This document shows, one piece after another, positions 1 to 11,969 of a stretch of 64,000 nucleotides of DNA. The translations under genes were made by a program, and so were the position numbers. The DNA comes from Helianthus annuus. Its lineage: Eukaryota > Streptophyta > Magnoliopsida > Asterales > Asteraceae. Within the stretch, counting starts at the first letter, position 1, and each line of letters starts with the position of its first letter. The notes below the pieces were generated by a model. That model did not search any database, had not been told where the DNA came from, and saw nothing but the letters and a program-made list of their open reading frames with translations. The stretch is from positions 144,498,946 to 144,562,945 of the forward strand of contig NC_035449.2 of NCBI RefSeq assembly GCF_002127325.2. The letters run 5' to 3'.

Positions 1-105
1 GACACACTCGTAAGGATGTGCCCCTTCGTAAGGATGTGCACCTTCGTAAGGATGTGCCCATTAGTAAGGATGTGCCCATTCGTGCGAATGTGCACATCCG
101 TTTCA
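1..105 (+). repeat. 18-bp tandem repeat, about five degenerate units
   Basis: The unit TTCGTAAGGATGTGCMCC recurs head to tail from the first bases to about 105. The last unit is altered (CATTCGTGCGAATGTGCA). The array lies about 50 bp upstream of a TATA box, so it looks like a repeat in the U3 promoter region of an LTR. The left end of the array is outside the window. Confidence 0.8.
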
Positions 106-155
106 AACGCACATCAGTCCGAACTCGTCGGAAACCCTAAATTTCACCCTAAGCC

Positions 156-163
156 TATAAATA
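156..163 (+). promoter_or_regulatory. TATA box of the left-edge fragment
   Basis: CTATAAATAGGC is followed about 30 bp later by a CT-rich stretch typical of plant transcription starts. It is the only clear plus-strand core promoter in the first 20 kb. Confidence 0.55.
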
Positions 164-254
164 GGCACACTACTTCACATTTTCTCTTGCTCCCTTCTTC
201 ACTGACTCTCTCAAATTCCCCCTCTGCAATCAGCAACATTCTTGTAAGATTTTC

Positions 255-3200
255 TGTAAGACCCTTAGTTCGATATTAACAATTTCATATAAGTTTCGAC
301 TATATAATAGCTTTTATACGATTACACATACATATGAAAATACGAGTTTCTTAAAACTTCTTGAAATTTAAAACATTCAACTTAAAGTCTTCGTTTAATC
401 GCGTAACGACGAAACATAATGCGGAAGCTTGAATCTTTGATTGTGTTCGGTTCTTTGTTGAGCTTGATCGTCATCCAGTGCTTCAAAGTATACCTACATT
501 TCATAAATCATGAAATGTGTTAGTTATATGGCGTTTAAAACGTGTCTAAACGAATTCGCAAGACAAAACAAGCAAAACAAATTTTTTTTTGCCAGATTCA
601 TAGCCTGTCGCGGGCCGTGACAGGTTTAGCTTATGTCTTTCACGGAGCGCGAAGCCCCCTGACAAATCGGGACCGAAAAGATGGTTACCCGTCACGGGAC
701 GCGAGAGTCTGATTTCGACAGAAGGTTTTGCAGCTGGAGCCGCATATTCCCAGGATTGCCATTTTCACTAAAATGGTCATAACTCCCTCAATTTTTATCC
801 GTTTTACCTCCCTTTTCTTCCTACGAGATCATAATTTGATTCTCTATCATACAGAGTTAAAATCCGACATCTGAATTAACAAAATTCTAGATTTTAAGCC
901 CTCGGCTTAAAATTCAATTACTAAACTTTTGACCCATTTCATGATTTATTAAACAAACTTGTTTCTAAATCATCATAAAGCCATGGACTACATTTTTAAC
1001 TCAAAATATTTAACTCGTGATCATAACTATTATGAATTACACAACCATTACCCAAGTTATGCGCATAATTCATTTTGACCCGTTTAGAAGATTTAAGAAT
1101 TTAAGCTTAAATCTCACTCTTTCTTTTCACACACCCCATTTCCACATTAAGATATCTAATTATCTTCTACCATAACTATAATTGTGGTGGATTTATTATA
1201 GTGAACTACTTATTCCGAATTCTACCCTTCGGTTTGTCATTTTACGGAAAAGACCCAATTTGAGGCGTTTGACCCAAACGACTTATACCTATAACTTTTT
1301 ACACTTATCAAAAGACTTATTCGATCATAAAACTTATTTTCAAAGACCCTTAAGGGTCATTTGCCCGGTTTATCATTTAAGGGCATTTTGGTTAACTTTA
1401 GCCTGTCCTTTTACGACAAAGGGCTTTTAATAACATATTTGACCGAAATCGCACATTTTAGCTATAATTTTATTTACACATACCTGGCTCGGGTCAAAGT
1501 ATTGACCCATTTTAATACCTTGCCTTAATAAGTTGCTAATTAATAGCAACGCAAATTCTCATACGATATTCACCCATGTGAGCATAAAACTCGACAAGCA
1601 CTTATTAGTCGTTATTGTCAAACGGTGTTAAATTCACCAATTGACCGGTTTGGCCTAAATGACCAAACATTTTGTATTTATAGTAGAATGGTATATTTAC
1701 CATTTCGCTCATTTGACCGTTTTTCGGGTTTCAACCATAAGGTCATATTTCTTTAAAGCTTTTTCTTACATACTTAACCCATCTTGGCGTACACCATAGG
1801 GTATCCTTAAAACTTTAACATACTTTCGCCAATACGTGACTAAATTACCATTTTACCCCTTTCCTCAATATGAGTTACTCCATAAGGTAACATTTTAAAA
1901 ACTCATTGTATGTCCGTCATTTCATGACTAAATTACCGTTTTACCCCTTTTACCATCAGTTAGGGTTTTTCATCATTTTCATTTATTCCGACCCATATCC
2001 TTTTGCGTCGGAACATCATATTTGGAATATTAATTTGTCGTATTTATAACCCATACAATAATGAGTATTCTATAAAAAGGGTGTAAGCTTACTTACCTTG
2101 CATCCAAATTATGCTTTACCTTCATACTTGATTCGTTTGACCCGCTTCCTTCCCAAGCATCCACCTAGCTTGTCAAGCGTCAAACTATCATTATAATTCG
2201 TAAGATGGTTAGATTAGTCATTATCAATCACGACTTTTCCACCTTACGGTTTTTATGTCGAAATTATTATTAGATCTTATCTTTGGTAAGTTTGACTTTT
2301 AAAAGTCAATTGACTTATTAACATATACAAATGCACAATTTGGTTCATCGAACTCACTTAGGCATTTCATTCGAATACTTAATTAAATCATTTTTTTACA
2401 TACTAACTAGTAGGTAACATGATTTCAAGCATCTATAACATGATTTTAACATCGATTTCTTTATATCATATAAAAACCCATCTCATGGCAAGTATGATCA
2501 AATACCCAAATTTTTAGATTATTCAAACACCTTCTTATCACTATCATGTATGATGATTCTAGACGTATTTATATCATCAATTTCATCATTTTATTAAAAC
2601 CCACTTATCTAAGTGTGGTAAATCATCTAAACACTCAAATCATAGCAACATATGTAGAATTTTCACTTAGGGTTTTGTTCCTAAGCAAGTATACATCACT
2701 AATTTGGCCATAACCTCTACGATTCATACATAAATCGCAACTTGTGATGTTCATCTAATTTCACAACTTCATCAAACATTAAAATTTTACATACCTTATA
2801 CTAGCTTGGGTCATCGTTAATTCACGTTCATTCATGAATTTGAGCTCCAATTAGCCCTTCAATTTGATGATTGTGGTTGAATTAGGGTTTTGGCTCCCCT
2901 GAGCCTTCCTGATCGTTCCAGAATACACACCTAGTGTGTGTTTTGTTTTATTTTTCTTTTAATAATTCATCTTTCAAGTTATCGCACTTTGGTCCCTCAT
3001 GTTTAGTTAGTTATTAAGTAGGCTACAACCTACTTATTTCCAACAATATTTCCTCTTATTAACTAGGTTAAACATTCCTAGCTAACTTAGTGGGTTCGGG
3101 GAGGTTATAACCCTTTTTATTTTAAGTCCCGTTAACTCGGGCCTCTTGTAAACTTTTATTTTCTAAAAAGCTTTCGTTCACCTTTTATTTAATATTAGGT

Positions 3201-3313
3201 TTATTTATTTGAATCCTAATATTCACCGAGTTAATTTTTACCACTAACGGTATTTTACCCGTTCATTAATATTAACGTTGTTTGATCACCAAACCCGTTT
3301 TTAGGGTGTTACA
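255..3313 (-). mobile_element. LTR of element H (gypsy-type, minus strand)
   Basis: The stretch begins TGTAAGACCC and ends GGGTGTTACA; these termini are inverted repeats matching at 9 of 10 positions, as expected of an LTR. The right end abuts a pyrimidine tract (reverse complement of a polypurine tract) followed by GGTTTCGTCCTCGAAATC at 3332-3349, the same arrangement seen beside the LTRs of B, C, D and E. A TTCCGC block near 425 (minus strand) fits the U5 end. No gene is visible; the small open frame at 1182-1430 has no recognisable content. The left boundary is less certain than the right, because the second LTR of H is not in the window. Confidence 0.6.
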
Positions 3314-3880
3314 AGTCTACCCCCTTAAAGAGGTTTCGTCCTCGAAATCTTTCTTACATAGTTCATTAAGTTGAACCTAATGCACTTAGTCTTGGTAATC
3401 CTTTGAACATTGCTCATACTTTAACAATTTGTTAGTATTACCGGGAAAGTATGGTAATGTCTCTTTTGGTTACAAGGCATGTGCGTCTTTCATGTGAAAT
3501 AACGCAACTCAAAATAACATTTTCATAATTTATTGTAACGCATTTCAAACAACTTTTCGTAATTTCGTCATTTCGACCCGTTTGGGTGTTTTAGTGAAAT
3601 CTTTCACTTTTGACAAACAAACTCTTTTGTTTTTGAATTTATTCATTCGGTTCATTCATACGGAATCTACCGCTTAAGAACAAGCTGAATTTCTTGATTT
3701 TATCTTAGTTATTCAACACAAATCAATGCGTAATATTAACAATATTCTATAAAGCGTATAGACATATACCTTATAGTTTTTTCCTTTAATCGTGCTTTTG
3801 CTCGATTTGATTTCCTGACACTTCATTTGTGTTGCCTTATGATCCCCTAGTATAGGTGATCAATACTCTTCGTTAGTAAG
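3314..3880 (-). mobile_element. 3' internal remnant of element H
   Basis: This begins with the polypurine tract of H (AAGGGGGTAGACT on the minus strand, 3314-3328), followed by the conserved palindromic block. The rest is AT-rich without an open frame. It ends where B LTR1 starts at 3881. GTAAG at 3876-3880 would be the left target-site duplication of B, but its partner lies beyond the window. Confidence 0.55.
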
Positions 3881-5897
3881 TGTCACACCCCAACCGATGG
3901 CGGAACCATCAGAGTGAGACGAAATAGATTGCAAGAGACTTCATAACACTATACGTGACAAGTATTTAAAAAATAGATTTTCATTTCATTTCTAAAAAAT
4001 CAATTACAAGGATTTGAAACAAATACAACATGAATAATGAAATACAATACAATAAGAATACAAAATTTAAAATGTGTATCTGAGCATCCTACTAGATTCC
4101 ATGCATCACCAGCATCATCGCTAAACCTGCAACATGTTTTAAAAAGCATAGTTCAATACAAAGATATTGGCGAGTACACTAGTTTTAGACTCATGGCATA
4201 TGTATAAAAAGGTATATTCAATCCAACATAGCATTTGGTATACAAGGTCAAACTATCATGCATAACAATATGTCAACTCTAGTGTCCACTAGTATTTAGC
4301 ATCCCTCGTCACAAAAGCAACGAGACCGTTATAGAATAGAGACTTAACAAAACCCTGTCGGGTGGTGTGCTACTCCTATAGCTCTATAATTGTTTAAGCC
4401 TAGTTAACAAGTAGTATGTATTCTAGCATGAACCTAAGCATAACAAGGCATGTATACGGATCGAATGAATAAAAGCATGTTTGTGAATTGTGCGGTTTAA
4501 CAAGTAAAACATGTTGCACCCAAAGTGTATTAAAAAGGAAAATGGGTCAAGTGTACTCACAAAATTGCATATGCTTTCCGATTATCCAATTTGACGAAGT
4601 TTTTGAGTTTAGGAGGTTGAGTAAGTTCGGTTTGGGATTTTAAGAGACGTATACATTCGGTCTAAGGGTATGGAGTTTAAAGTGCATGAAAAGTAAGTAT
4701 ATGAAAAGTAATCATCTTGTACACATTGCACATGTTCTTGACACTATTAAAACTCCAAAAGAGTTTGTAGGATTTCATGGATCAAAGGTCCATTAGAGTC
4801 ATAACAAGTGTATGGTCATAGATGGTGTAAGTCTAGTACTTTGACGAATGAACACAAGTTCATCTTCAAAGGTTCGAATGTTGAATAGTATATATAGATA
4901 TTATTTAGATAATGTAATATATCAATAAGTCCAATAGTTCAAGCATGAGGTAGGAGGATGAATCCCCCATTTAGGTACCTCTTTGTGTCATAGAAATCAT
5001 GTAGGAGGTTGGAAGAAATGTCTTCCATTTAGGCACCTCTAAGTGTTCACCACTACACTTGATGTAAGAACATACAAGGAGGGTTATGAACTACAAGTAA
5101 TACAAGAATACTAAACACTAATCTATAAAAAATCATCAAGCAATGTGTGGATTTTATGTAGGACAACCCAAGTTAATCCTAAATCACACTTACATCAAGT
5201 CTTGAACTTGAACATCACTTGTGGGTTAAGCCCTTGAAGAAAACAGAAAGTTTGTGAGATTTATACCTCTGATTTTGAATGTCTCAACCTTGTTTTTAAG
5301 CCTAACTAACCATAGAAGTGGTTATAAGCATAAGGACATAGGTTTGAGATGAATTTCCTCAAGTTTAATCAAGTTTATCAATGTTTGAAACAAGAATAGA
5401 AAAATCAGTCAACTTTGGAGCCCTTTTGGTGATATTCCAGGGCCTGGTTTTCTAGGGAAAACCAATGGAAACGTAGCTAAGGTCAATACAAAGAAGTAGG
5501 AAAAAGAATCGAGTGAATTGGATAAGAAATGAGTGAGTTATGCTCACCTTTGTGAATGTTGGTATTTCTACTTGAACTCTTGCTTTCAGCTACGATTTGG
5601 AGGATGTTTTGAGAGTGTTTTAGTGTTGCAAAAGTGGTAGGGAGGCTGGTTATAAGTGGTATTTATAGGGGGAGGATTAGAGTTAAGTTGGGTGAGCATT
5701 TAATACAATTAGGTGAGAGTTTAAGAAATAAAAAAAAAGAAATAATTCAGCCATAGTTGGCTGATTGCAAGGGTTGTTTGGCAGCATTTATTATTTTTTT
5801 CTTGTTGTTTAAATGATGTAAAATGTATAAATAAGAGGTATTTTATATAATTAAGATGCTACATAAAGCTTAATGTGCATTTAACATGTTATCAAGG
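3881..5897 (-). mobile_element. B LTR1, left part
   Basis: Begins TGTCACACCCC. With 16442-16854 it forms an LTR of about 2.43 kb, split by element A. A minus-strand TATA box (TATTTATA at 5660-5667) marks the promoter. The TSD of A, CAAGG, is at 5893-5897. No open frame of note is present. Confidence 0.85.
5660..5667 (-). promoter_or_regulatory. TATA box in B LTR1
   Basis: Reads CTATAAATACC on the minus strand. The same site is at 42619-42626 in LTR2. This LTR is the 3' copy of its unit, so it would drive transcription out into the flanking sequence. Confidence 0.5.
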
Positions 5898-6280
5898 TGT
5901 TAGTCCCGAAAAACCCGTGATATCACTCAACGGTTCGATCGAATGCGGAAAGTAAGATCAAACCGACAAGAACAAAAAGAAATATTTTATTAAAGAACTC
6001 AGTGCCGCTGCTTAGATCGCACACAGTCTCGAAGACTGTCTGGTACGATCTCCGAGAACCTTGCACACAATCCCTAGGATTGTCGGGTACAAGGCTCTCT
6101 ATTTGGGGCTACATGATTACAAGAATAGGAAAGCTCTACTACAATAACCTAATCAAGACTATTTATAGGAGCCTCCACCCTATTGGCCCACATGGCCTAG
6201 CCCAAGCCCAAAAAATAATTTAAAACCAATTAATCATAAAAGACCGTAATAAAGATAAGCTTAAAACTCTGGACCTAACA
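5898..6280 (-). repeat. Left (3') LTR of A
   Basis: 383 bp, TGTTAG...CTAACA, with a minus-strand TATA box at 6160-6167. The open frame at 6002-6223 is repeated in the right LTR with one residue changed and is not considered a gene. Confidence 0.9.
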
Positions 6281-7628
6281 ATCTCCCCCTAGTTTTATGC
6301 TCTCTTTATTACGGTTTAGACGATCTCCAACCATGGGTCTTCTCCTTTAGTGGCCCAGCAATGAACGAGCCGATCAACGTATCTCGAAGTTGTTTCGGAT
6401 GATAATTAATGATGTCCGACGAATGACGGAGGTCTCGGATGATGTCGGATAGGGAGAGGTTGATCTCGAATGACAGCGGATGATGATCTCGAATGAAGAT
6501 GTATGATCTCGGATTATTTTTCATATCCAAGATGAAATACTGATTTAGTAACAAGAACACACGGATTCAAAGTGATCCGTTTGGTATCCAAGTCACGCAA
6601 AAACACAGCCCAAATGTGAGAGAAAAAAAATTCATTCGTCCCCTTCTTCGAAATATCAACAAACGTTACCTTTCTTTGGGCCTTGGCTTGAACAGCCGGC
6701 TTCTATTTGTAGCTATTGGACATGAAGTATTTGAGAACTGTTGGGCTTGCAATATTACATACCTGGGCTTCTTTCTATTTGACCCAAATTAAATCAGTAG
6801 CTAAGAAGCTACCCTCTACACATCGGCAAAAGTCCCACAAAATTCTGCACTGAATTAAAAAAAATGCCTTTTATTCCCTCACCGTAGATCAACATTATCC
6901 AATGGTGTAGATATAATAGGGTTTTTTATAATTCCGAATGGATATCATGTGCATCCGCCATACCCAAGATTCTCTGACCTGTGACGTCATTACCTTCGAA
7001 CCACCCATATTCTCGGAAACTTTTTTTTTCGTTCACTACTGCCGGACTCGAAAAAAATCAGCAAGCAACAATACGGTGATTACACACACAATCATCACAC
7101 CAGCTAACATTTATAACATCGATCAACTTACAGTCCATCTTCAACACCACTAATCACGACAACGTACCTGCAACCTCTTCAATCACCATCAACCTCCACG
7201 ACTGTCATTCCTCGTCGGCGAACAGTTTCGACGGCGGCTGTACCATCAACCTCCATAAACACCGTTATTCGACTCCGTCGAACACCAAACACCGTCATCT
7301 CCGACACTTTCCGTCATCATCAACAGAAACCTGCAACTCAATCTCGATCCTCACCCTTGAATATTTGTTGGATCTCATTCCTCATTAACCATCTTACAAC
7401 CGCCGTTTAATCACCTAATCCGACGGCCTCCTCCGATCACCGAACCGAGTCATCACCTCCATTCACCGTCACTGCTCCCCACCATTCTCCGGCACCCGCT
7501 GTTCACCGTTTTCATCTCCAACATCTTCGTATAAGCATCCACAGCCCCTCGTTACCTTCGTCTCCTTCATCATCACCAACATCTGCGGTCACCGAGACTC
7601 TCCGACGCGAACTCCGATCATCCTTCGT
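6281..7628 (-). mobile_element. Internal region of A, 3' part
   Basis: Non-coding. The first bases are the polypurine tract of A. The part from about 7160 to 7628 is richer in C and G with many CACC/CGTC words, resembling a 5' leader or a captured genic fragment. Only short frames are present, and no family is recognisable. TSD copy TTCGT of nested E is at 7624-7628. Confidence 0.7.
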
Positions 7629-8016
7629 TGTCACACCCCCAAAATCCACCTGCGGAGTATCACCGCTTGGGAGCGTGACATGACCAGGATCTTAACCACC
7701 AATCATATTGAACGTGTAATATAGTTAAGTATAGCGGAAGCATTTAAGTAAAGCTCAAACATAAGTGTAAACGTATGAAATATCATAAGTGTTGAAATAG
7801 TATTCACGACCCTTTGCCCACAACGACCTGCTCCTCCCTGTGCAAGCTCCATAAAGTACCTAAGGTCCTGCAAGGCATGCAGCAGAGTGTCAACAACTAG
7901 TTGAGCGAGTTCACAGAAAGTAAGTTCAGTAATAGAATAGTATAGCAAGCATTGCGTTCGTTTATCTAATCATGCATCGTATTAGTTCGTTCATTGTTCA
8001 TGTATAGTATTGGTTC

Positions 8017-8215
8017 GTATCGCGGGCCATTTCGGCATGTATGCGAAGATTGGGGAAAGTTCTCAAGTATTCTAGACTATGTATATTTGTATCGCGGCCA
8101 CCCTGGCATGTGTGCGAAGTTTTAGTATATAGTCCGCGGCCTTTCCAAGGCATGTGTGCGAAGATCAGTCATAATATCGCGGCCAACCCCTGGCGTGTAT
8201 GCGAAGATCAGTTCA
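8017..8215. repeat. Four-copy tandem repeat of about 45 bp in the E LTR
   Basis: Each unit carries ATCGCGGCC, a short variable stretch, then GGCATGTGTGCGAAG. The four units begin near 8017, 8089, 8132 and 8177. The same array lies in the right LTR at 13955-14153. Confidence 0.8.
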
Positions 8216-8718
8216 ATTGGTATACTAGTCTAGCCGTATCTTATCATTCACCACCCTCACCCTGAGGACTCGTATCATTATATTCCGTTAACTAAGTATG
8301 CACGTATAATTTATTCAATCCCATTCCCACCCTGGGAACCCCATGCCTTGGCTGTGTGAACTCACCTTGGGTTGCTCGGCAGATACACAAAGAGAGAAAG
8401 AGAGTTCTTGAACTAACAGTGGTCAACCACGTCCTAACAGGGTTATTACATAAGTCAGGTTCGCATATAGCACGTATGTTGTATCACATAGGTTAACACG
8501 TTGCAAGCATGCAAGGATGGTAAACACGTACACGTATCAGCAATCCGATAAGCAATCTAAGTATTCGGCCCAAACATAATCCGGCCCAAATAATATTCAC
8601 CCAACCTATCAGCCCAATCAGATAAGTAGTCCAAATAGCATAGGTGTAAACAAGTCCAGTTATCCGGCCCAATTAGTTGGGCTCGTGCCAGTGTGCAAGT
8701 CCAATTATGTGTACGTGC

Positions 8719-8981
8719 ATGGTCTCGACTCGCAACAGAGATTACGAGTCGCAACAAGGGAGATCTCGACAGATGCATATCCTTCGAGACTAGGTGGTCT
8801 CGAGTCAGGTCTCGAGTCGCAACGGGGTTACGAGTCGTAACGGCTGGATACGAGTCGCAATAGATGGTCTCGGTTCATCCTGGTTTGGTTACGAGTCGCA
8901 ATCTGACTCGCAACCATGATTGCGGCTTGTGCTGTTTGTGGTCTCGAGTGGGGATACCGACTCGCAATCTGAGTCGCAACC
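8719..8981 (-). repeat. Array of GAGTCGCAAC / GGTCTCGAGTC motifs in the E LTR
   Basis: About a dozen copies of the 10-mer GAGTCGCAAC or its complement occur within 260 bp, often beside TCTCGAG. The copy in the right LTR spans 14657-14919. A related array occupies the D LTR in the opposite orientation, matching the opposite orientation of D. Confidence 0.8.
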
Positions 8982-9878
8982 AGACGTGTAACAGTTTTCC
9001 CTAACTTTATGCAATTCAGTTATACGTATCAATTATCATCAATAGTTTCCAAAATCAAATCAATTAACAGTTTCTGTCTTATTCAATATCCGATCAAACA
9101 TGCATAATCCACAAGTTCTTATCAAGAACCCTAACCGAAGCATACATGAATACATCCTAACATATGAGCAAAAACCATAACAATTCATATAATCATATAG
9201 TTGAGATCATCAATTAATCCGATTAAATCAACACACACACATGGCCGGTTAACACTGATATTAGACCGATTCAATTCCTACAACCTTTACATCATATCTA
9301 TCAGTTCGAAAACCAAGCATAGCAAGAAACAATATTACACCGGTATTAACTTAATAACATGCAGTTCAATTCGGTTAAGCTTAGGCACGAAATCATGATC
9401 ATCATTTAATCAAATAAGCATAAACAAAACACTAACCGGTCCAGATCAAACAAGGGAAAGGAGTGACCCGATTGATGAACAATATCTTCGATCGGAGGAG
9501 TGGTGTTCGGCTGCTTTTGGTCCCGGTTCCGGTTGCGAGAGAAGGAGAGGAATTGTGTGTGTGTTCTAGGTTGCCAAGATTGTAAAACTAAACCCTAATG
9601 AGGTGTGTATGCATATATACGTATATGCGTAATAGGGAAGTGGGCCGCAACCCCCACTTGGGCTGCCATCTAATCGGATACGAGTGACACGGCCCAAAGG
9701 CTTGTGCGCTCAAGGAATGGTTGTGCGGTTTGGCCCGATTAGTATACGAACACATAAAACACTAAGCACATAATAACATTCAATAAATCACATAACATAT
9801 CATGTATTCGTTCAAGTAGCATAGTTCACGTAAGCATATAACGTTACACAAGATAAGTCTAAAGTACGGGTTGTCACA

Positions 9879-10016
9879 TTATCCCCAACTAATTGGAAAT
9901 TTCGTCCCGAAATTTGGTATGCACTCACTGAGGAAGCTAAGTAAGTTCAATCGTTCACTGGTTTTCCTGGGGTGTCACATCCTCCCCCCGTTGATCTGGA
10001 ATTTCGTCCCGAAATT
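9879..10016 (-). promoter_or_regulatory. Doubled palindrome plus polypurine module of E
   Basis: AATTTCGTCCCGAAATT occurs twice, at 9898-9914 and 10000-10016. On the minus strand each is followed by a purine run and then TGTGACA or TGTGACACC. The copy next to the LTR is the functional polypurine position. The inner copy resembles an old LTR boundary. Confidence 0.65.
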
Positions 10017-10029
10017 CCGAAGTAGTAGC

Positions 10030-11280
10030 TTCAGCCTCAGTAGTGGTTGTATTGGTTTCGAATAACTGGGGTACTTTTCTGTCATCCTGTCTTCGCGTTC
10101 CCAGGTGTACTCTGGGCCACGTTGGAGTTCCAACGAACTCGAACAAGAGGGATTCTCTTGTGTTTGAGGACCTTCACGTCCCGGTCCGTGATTTCAACTG
10201 GTTTCCCGACGAACTGCAACCGCTCGTCGATAGTTCGATACCTGAAAGACATTGTGAACTGCCCCGAGTTCAGCTGGTAGGTTCAATCTATAGGCTATCC
10301 TGCCTGTACGTTCTATGATCCCGAATGGTCCCCGACCTGATATTCCAATGGCTTTCTACGCTTGTCCGCGTAGGCTTTCTGACGGTCGCGTGCTGCCGCC
10401 AGGCGTTGTCGTATCTGTGCAATCTTTTTCCGTGGCGTCCATAAAATCTCTGGACCCGTAATCTGACTATCCCCCACCTCTGCCCAACAAAGAGGTGACC
10501 GGCATTTACGCCCGTACAATGCCTCGAATGGAGCGGCTTGTATGCTACTGTGCTCATGTTTAATCGTGAGTCGAATGGTTTGTGCATTGCTTGCCAAAGT
10601 TCTGACGTGAATCGTGCTTCGCGCTCCGAAATGATGGACGTGGGCACCCCGTGCCTCGAAACAACTTCTTTAGGATAAGCGTCTGCGAGAGTGGAGAACT
10701 TGTCCGTTTTCCTCTATCGGTAGGAAGTGTGCAGACTTGGTGAGTCGATCAACTATGACCCATATTGTATCGTCCCCACGCTGGGATCTAGGTAGGCCTG
10801 TAACGAAGTCCATGGAAATTTCTTCCCATTTCCACTGAGGTATCTTAGGCTGCTGAAGTAGACCAGCTGGTTTCTGATATTCAACCTTGACTCTCGCACA
10901 GGTTAAGCATTTTCCAACGTACGTAGCGATGTGAGCCTTCATACTAGGCCACCAATAAGTAGTGCTGATGTCGTAGTACGTTCTATCCGACCCTGGATGT
11001 ACTGAGTGGTAAGACTTGTGAGCTTCATCCATCACAAGTTCGCGTAGACCGCCATAAAGTGGGACCCAAATACGCCCCGTTACATAGTAGGCGCCGTCTT
11101 CCTTTTGTTCCATTTGTTGTCGTGAGTCGCGTAAGGCTTCCGCCTTGACGTTCTCGGGTTTCAGTGCTTCTATCTGAGCAGTTCGTACCTGTGCTGGCAG
11201 GCTAGACTGAATAGTAAGCTGTAGCGCTCGCACGCGCTGAGGTAGAGTGTCCTTCCGACTGAGGGCGTCCGCCACAACTT
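10030..11280 (-). pseudogene. pol: Degenerate integrase and chromodomain region of E
   Basis: Minus-strand fragments match the integrase of D. The segment at 10670-11275 carries the histidine/cysteine zinc region (HKSYHSVHPGSD, then CLTCARVK) and the first acidic core motif (MDFVTGLP). Frames then shift repeatedly. Near 10600-10640 the second core motif reads SEREARF, with glutamate where the family has an aspartate. The part at 10313-10597 encodes the [12 protein letters not shown] region and stops early. Remains of the C-terminal chromodomain (KRIPLVRVRWNS) lie near 10110-10160. Several frameshifts make a working integrase very unlikely. Confidence 0.8.
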
Positions 11281-11590
11281 TGGCCTTGCCTGGATGGTAC
11301 TTGATGGCGCATTCGTAGTCGCTAAGTAGTTCAACCCATCGTCATTGACGCATGTTCAAATCCTTCTGCCTAAGGATATGCTCGAGACTCCTGTGATCGG
11401 TGTAAATCGTGCACCTGGTACCGTACAGGTAGTGTCGCCATATCTTAAGCGCGAAAACAACAGCTCCCAGTTCTAAATCGTGCGTCGTGTAGTTGCGTTC
11501 ATGAATCTTAAGTTGACGTGAAGCGAAAGCGATAACCTTGTCGAGCTGAAAAGCAGTCTCCTGGGGCTCTCCCAGCAATAGGTGACACCC
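11281..11590 (-). pseudogene. pol: RNase H remnant of E
   Basis: The segment encodes [20 protein letters not shown] and the following RNase H core ([14 protein letters not shown]), then [19 protein letters not shown]. It is interrupted by a TGA at about 11343-11345 where the family has arginine. The front of the RNase H domain, with its first acidic residue, is lost in a deletion that joins the polymerase connection to VIAFAS. Confidence 0.75.
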
Positions 11591-11830
11591 TTCTGTGTCA
11601 GTAGCGTAAGTGGCTGAGCAATCTTCGAGAAACCCTTGGTAAACCGTCTGTAGTTCGTGGTGCAGGCCAGTTTCTGGTTGAGTCTACCTTGGATGGATCG
11701 ACGTGAATCCCATCCTTGTTTACCACGTGGCCTAAGAAGTGGACTTCACGAATACTATGACGAACTTGTCTAGGTAGGGTTTGCACACCCTGTTCATAAG
11801 GTCCTTAAATACGGCAGGAGCGTTCGAATA
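11591..11830 (-). pseudogene. pol: Reverse transcriptase remnant of E, active site deleted
   Basis: The homology resumes near 11822 in the middle of RT ([15 protein letters not shown]) and jumps directly to [10 protein letters not shown]. The intervening stretch with the FIDD catalytic motif (27968-27979 in D) is absent. The frame breaks again after the WPAPRT part. Such a remnant cannot polymerise DNA. Confidence 0.78.
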
Positions 11831-11969
11831 ATATCAAACCATCCATCATATCAAACATAAAGTATAGTAATTAAAATAGTCCATAAAACCCAGTACGATT
11901 CATATTCAAACCAAACTTTGTTTGAGTAACAGAGACATAATAAAGGAAATCCCAAAACGAGTTATAAGT
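11831..11969 (-). other. Non-coding filler between gag and pol remnants of E
   Basis: About 140 bp of AT-rich sequence sits where D has protease and the first half of RT. It has no open frame and no visible match elsewhere in the window. It may be part of the original deletion junction. Confidence 0.5.

Larger units (their letters stand above)
1..254 (+). mobile_element. Partial plus-strand LTR-like promoter fragment, host site of element H
   Basis: This stretch has the order expected of a U3/R region: short tandem repeats, an AAACCCTAA element, a TATA box, then a pyrimidine-rich CT leader. It stops abruptly at 254/255, where the LTR of element H begins with TGTAAGACCC. No partner copy is in the window, so its identity as an LTR is inferred. 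A short open frame here (16-279) runs through the tandem repeats and is not convincing as a gene. Confidence 0.45.
7629..9878 (-). repeat. Left (3') LTR of E
   Basis: 2,250 bp. From left to right it holds a TTCCGC block (as GCGGAAGC, about 7734), a CTCACCAG-type block, a four-copy 45-bp repeat (8017-8215), an array of GAGTCGCAAC motifs (8719-8981), and near 9600-9630 a TATA-like stretch on the minus strand. Open frames here are duplicated exactly in the right LTR and are repeat-derived. Confidence 0.93.

Noticed and set aside
6002..6223. Small frame in the A LTR, repeated at 16158-16379
   Set aside because: Present only because the LTR is duplicated. It runs antisense to the element and shows no recognisable protein.
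8719..8981. Regular short repeats resembling a CRISPR array
   Set aside because: Units are degenerate, in both orientations and unevenly spaced, within a plant LTR. There are no spacers of constant length and no cas genes.
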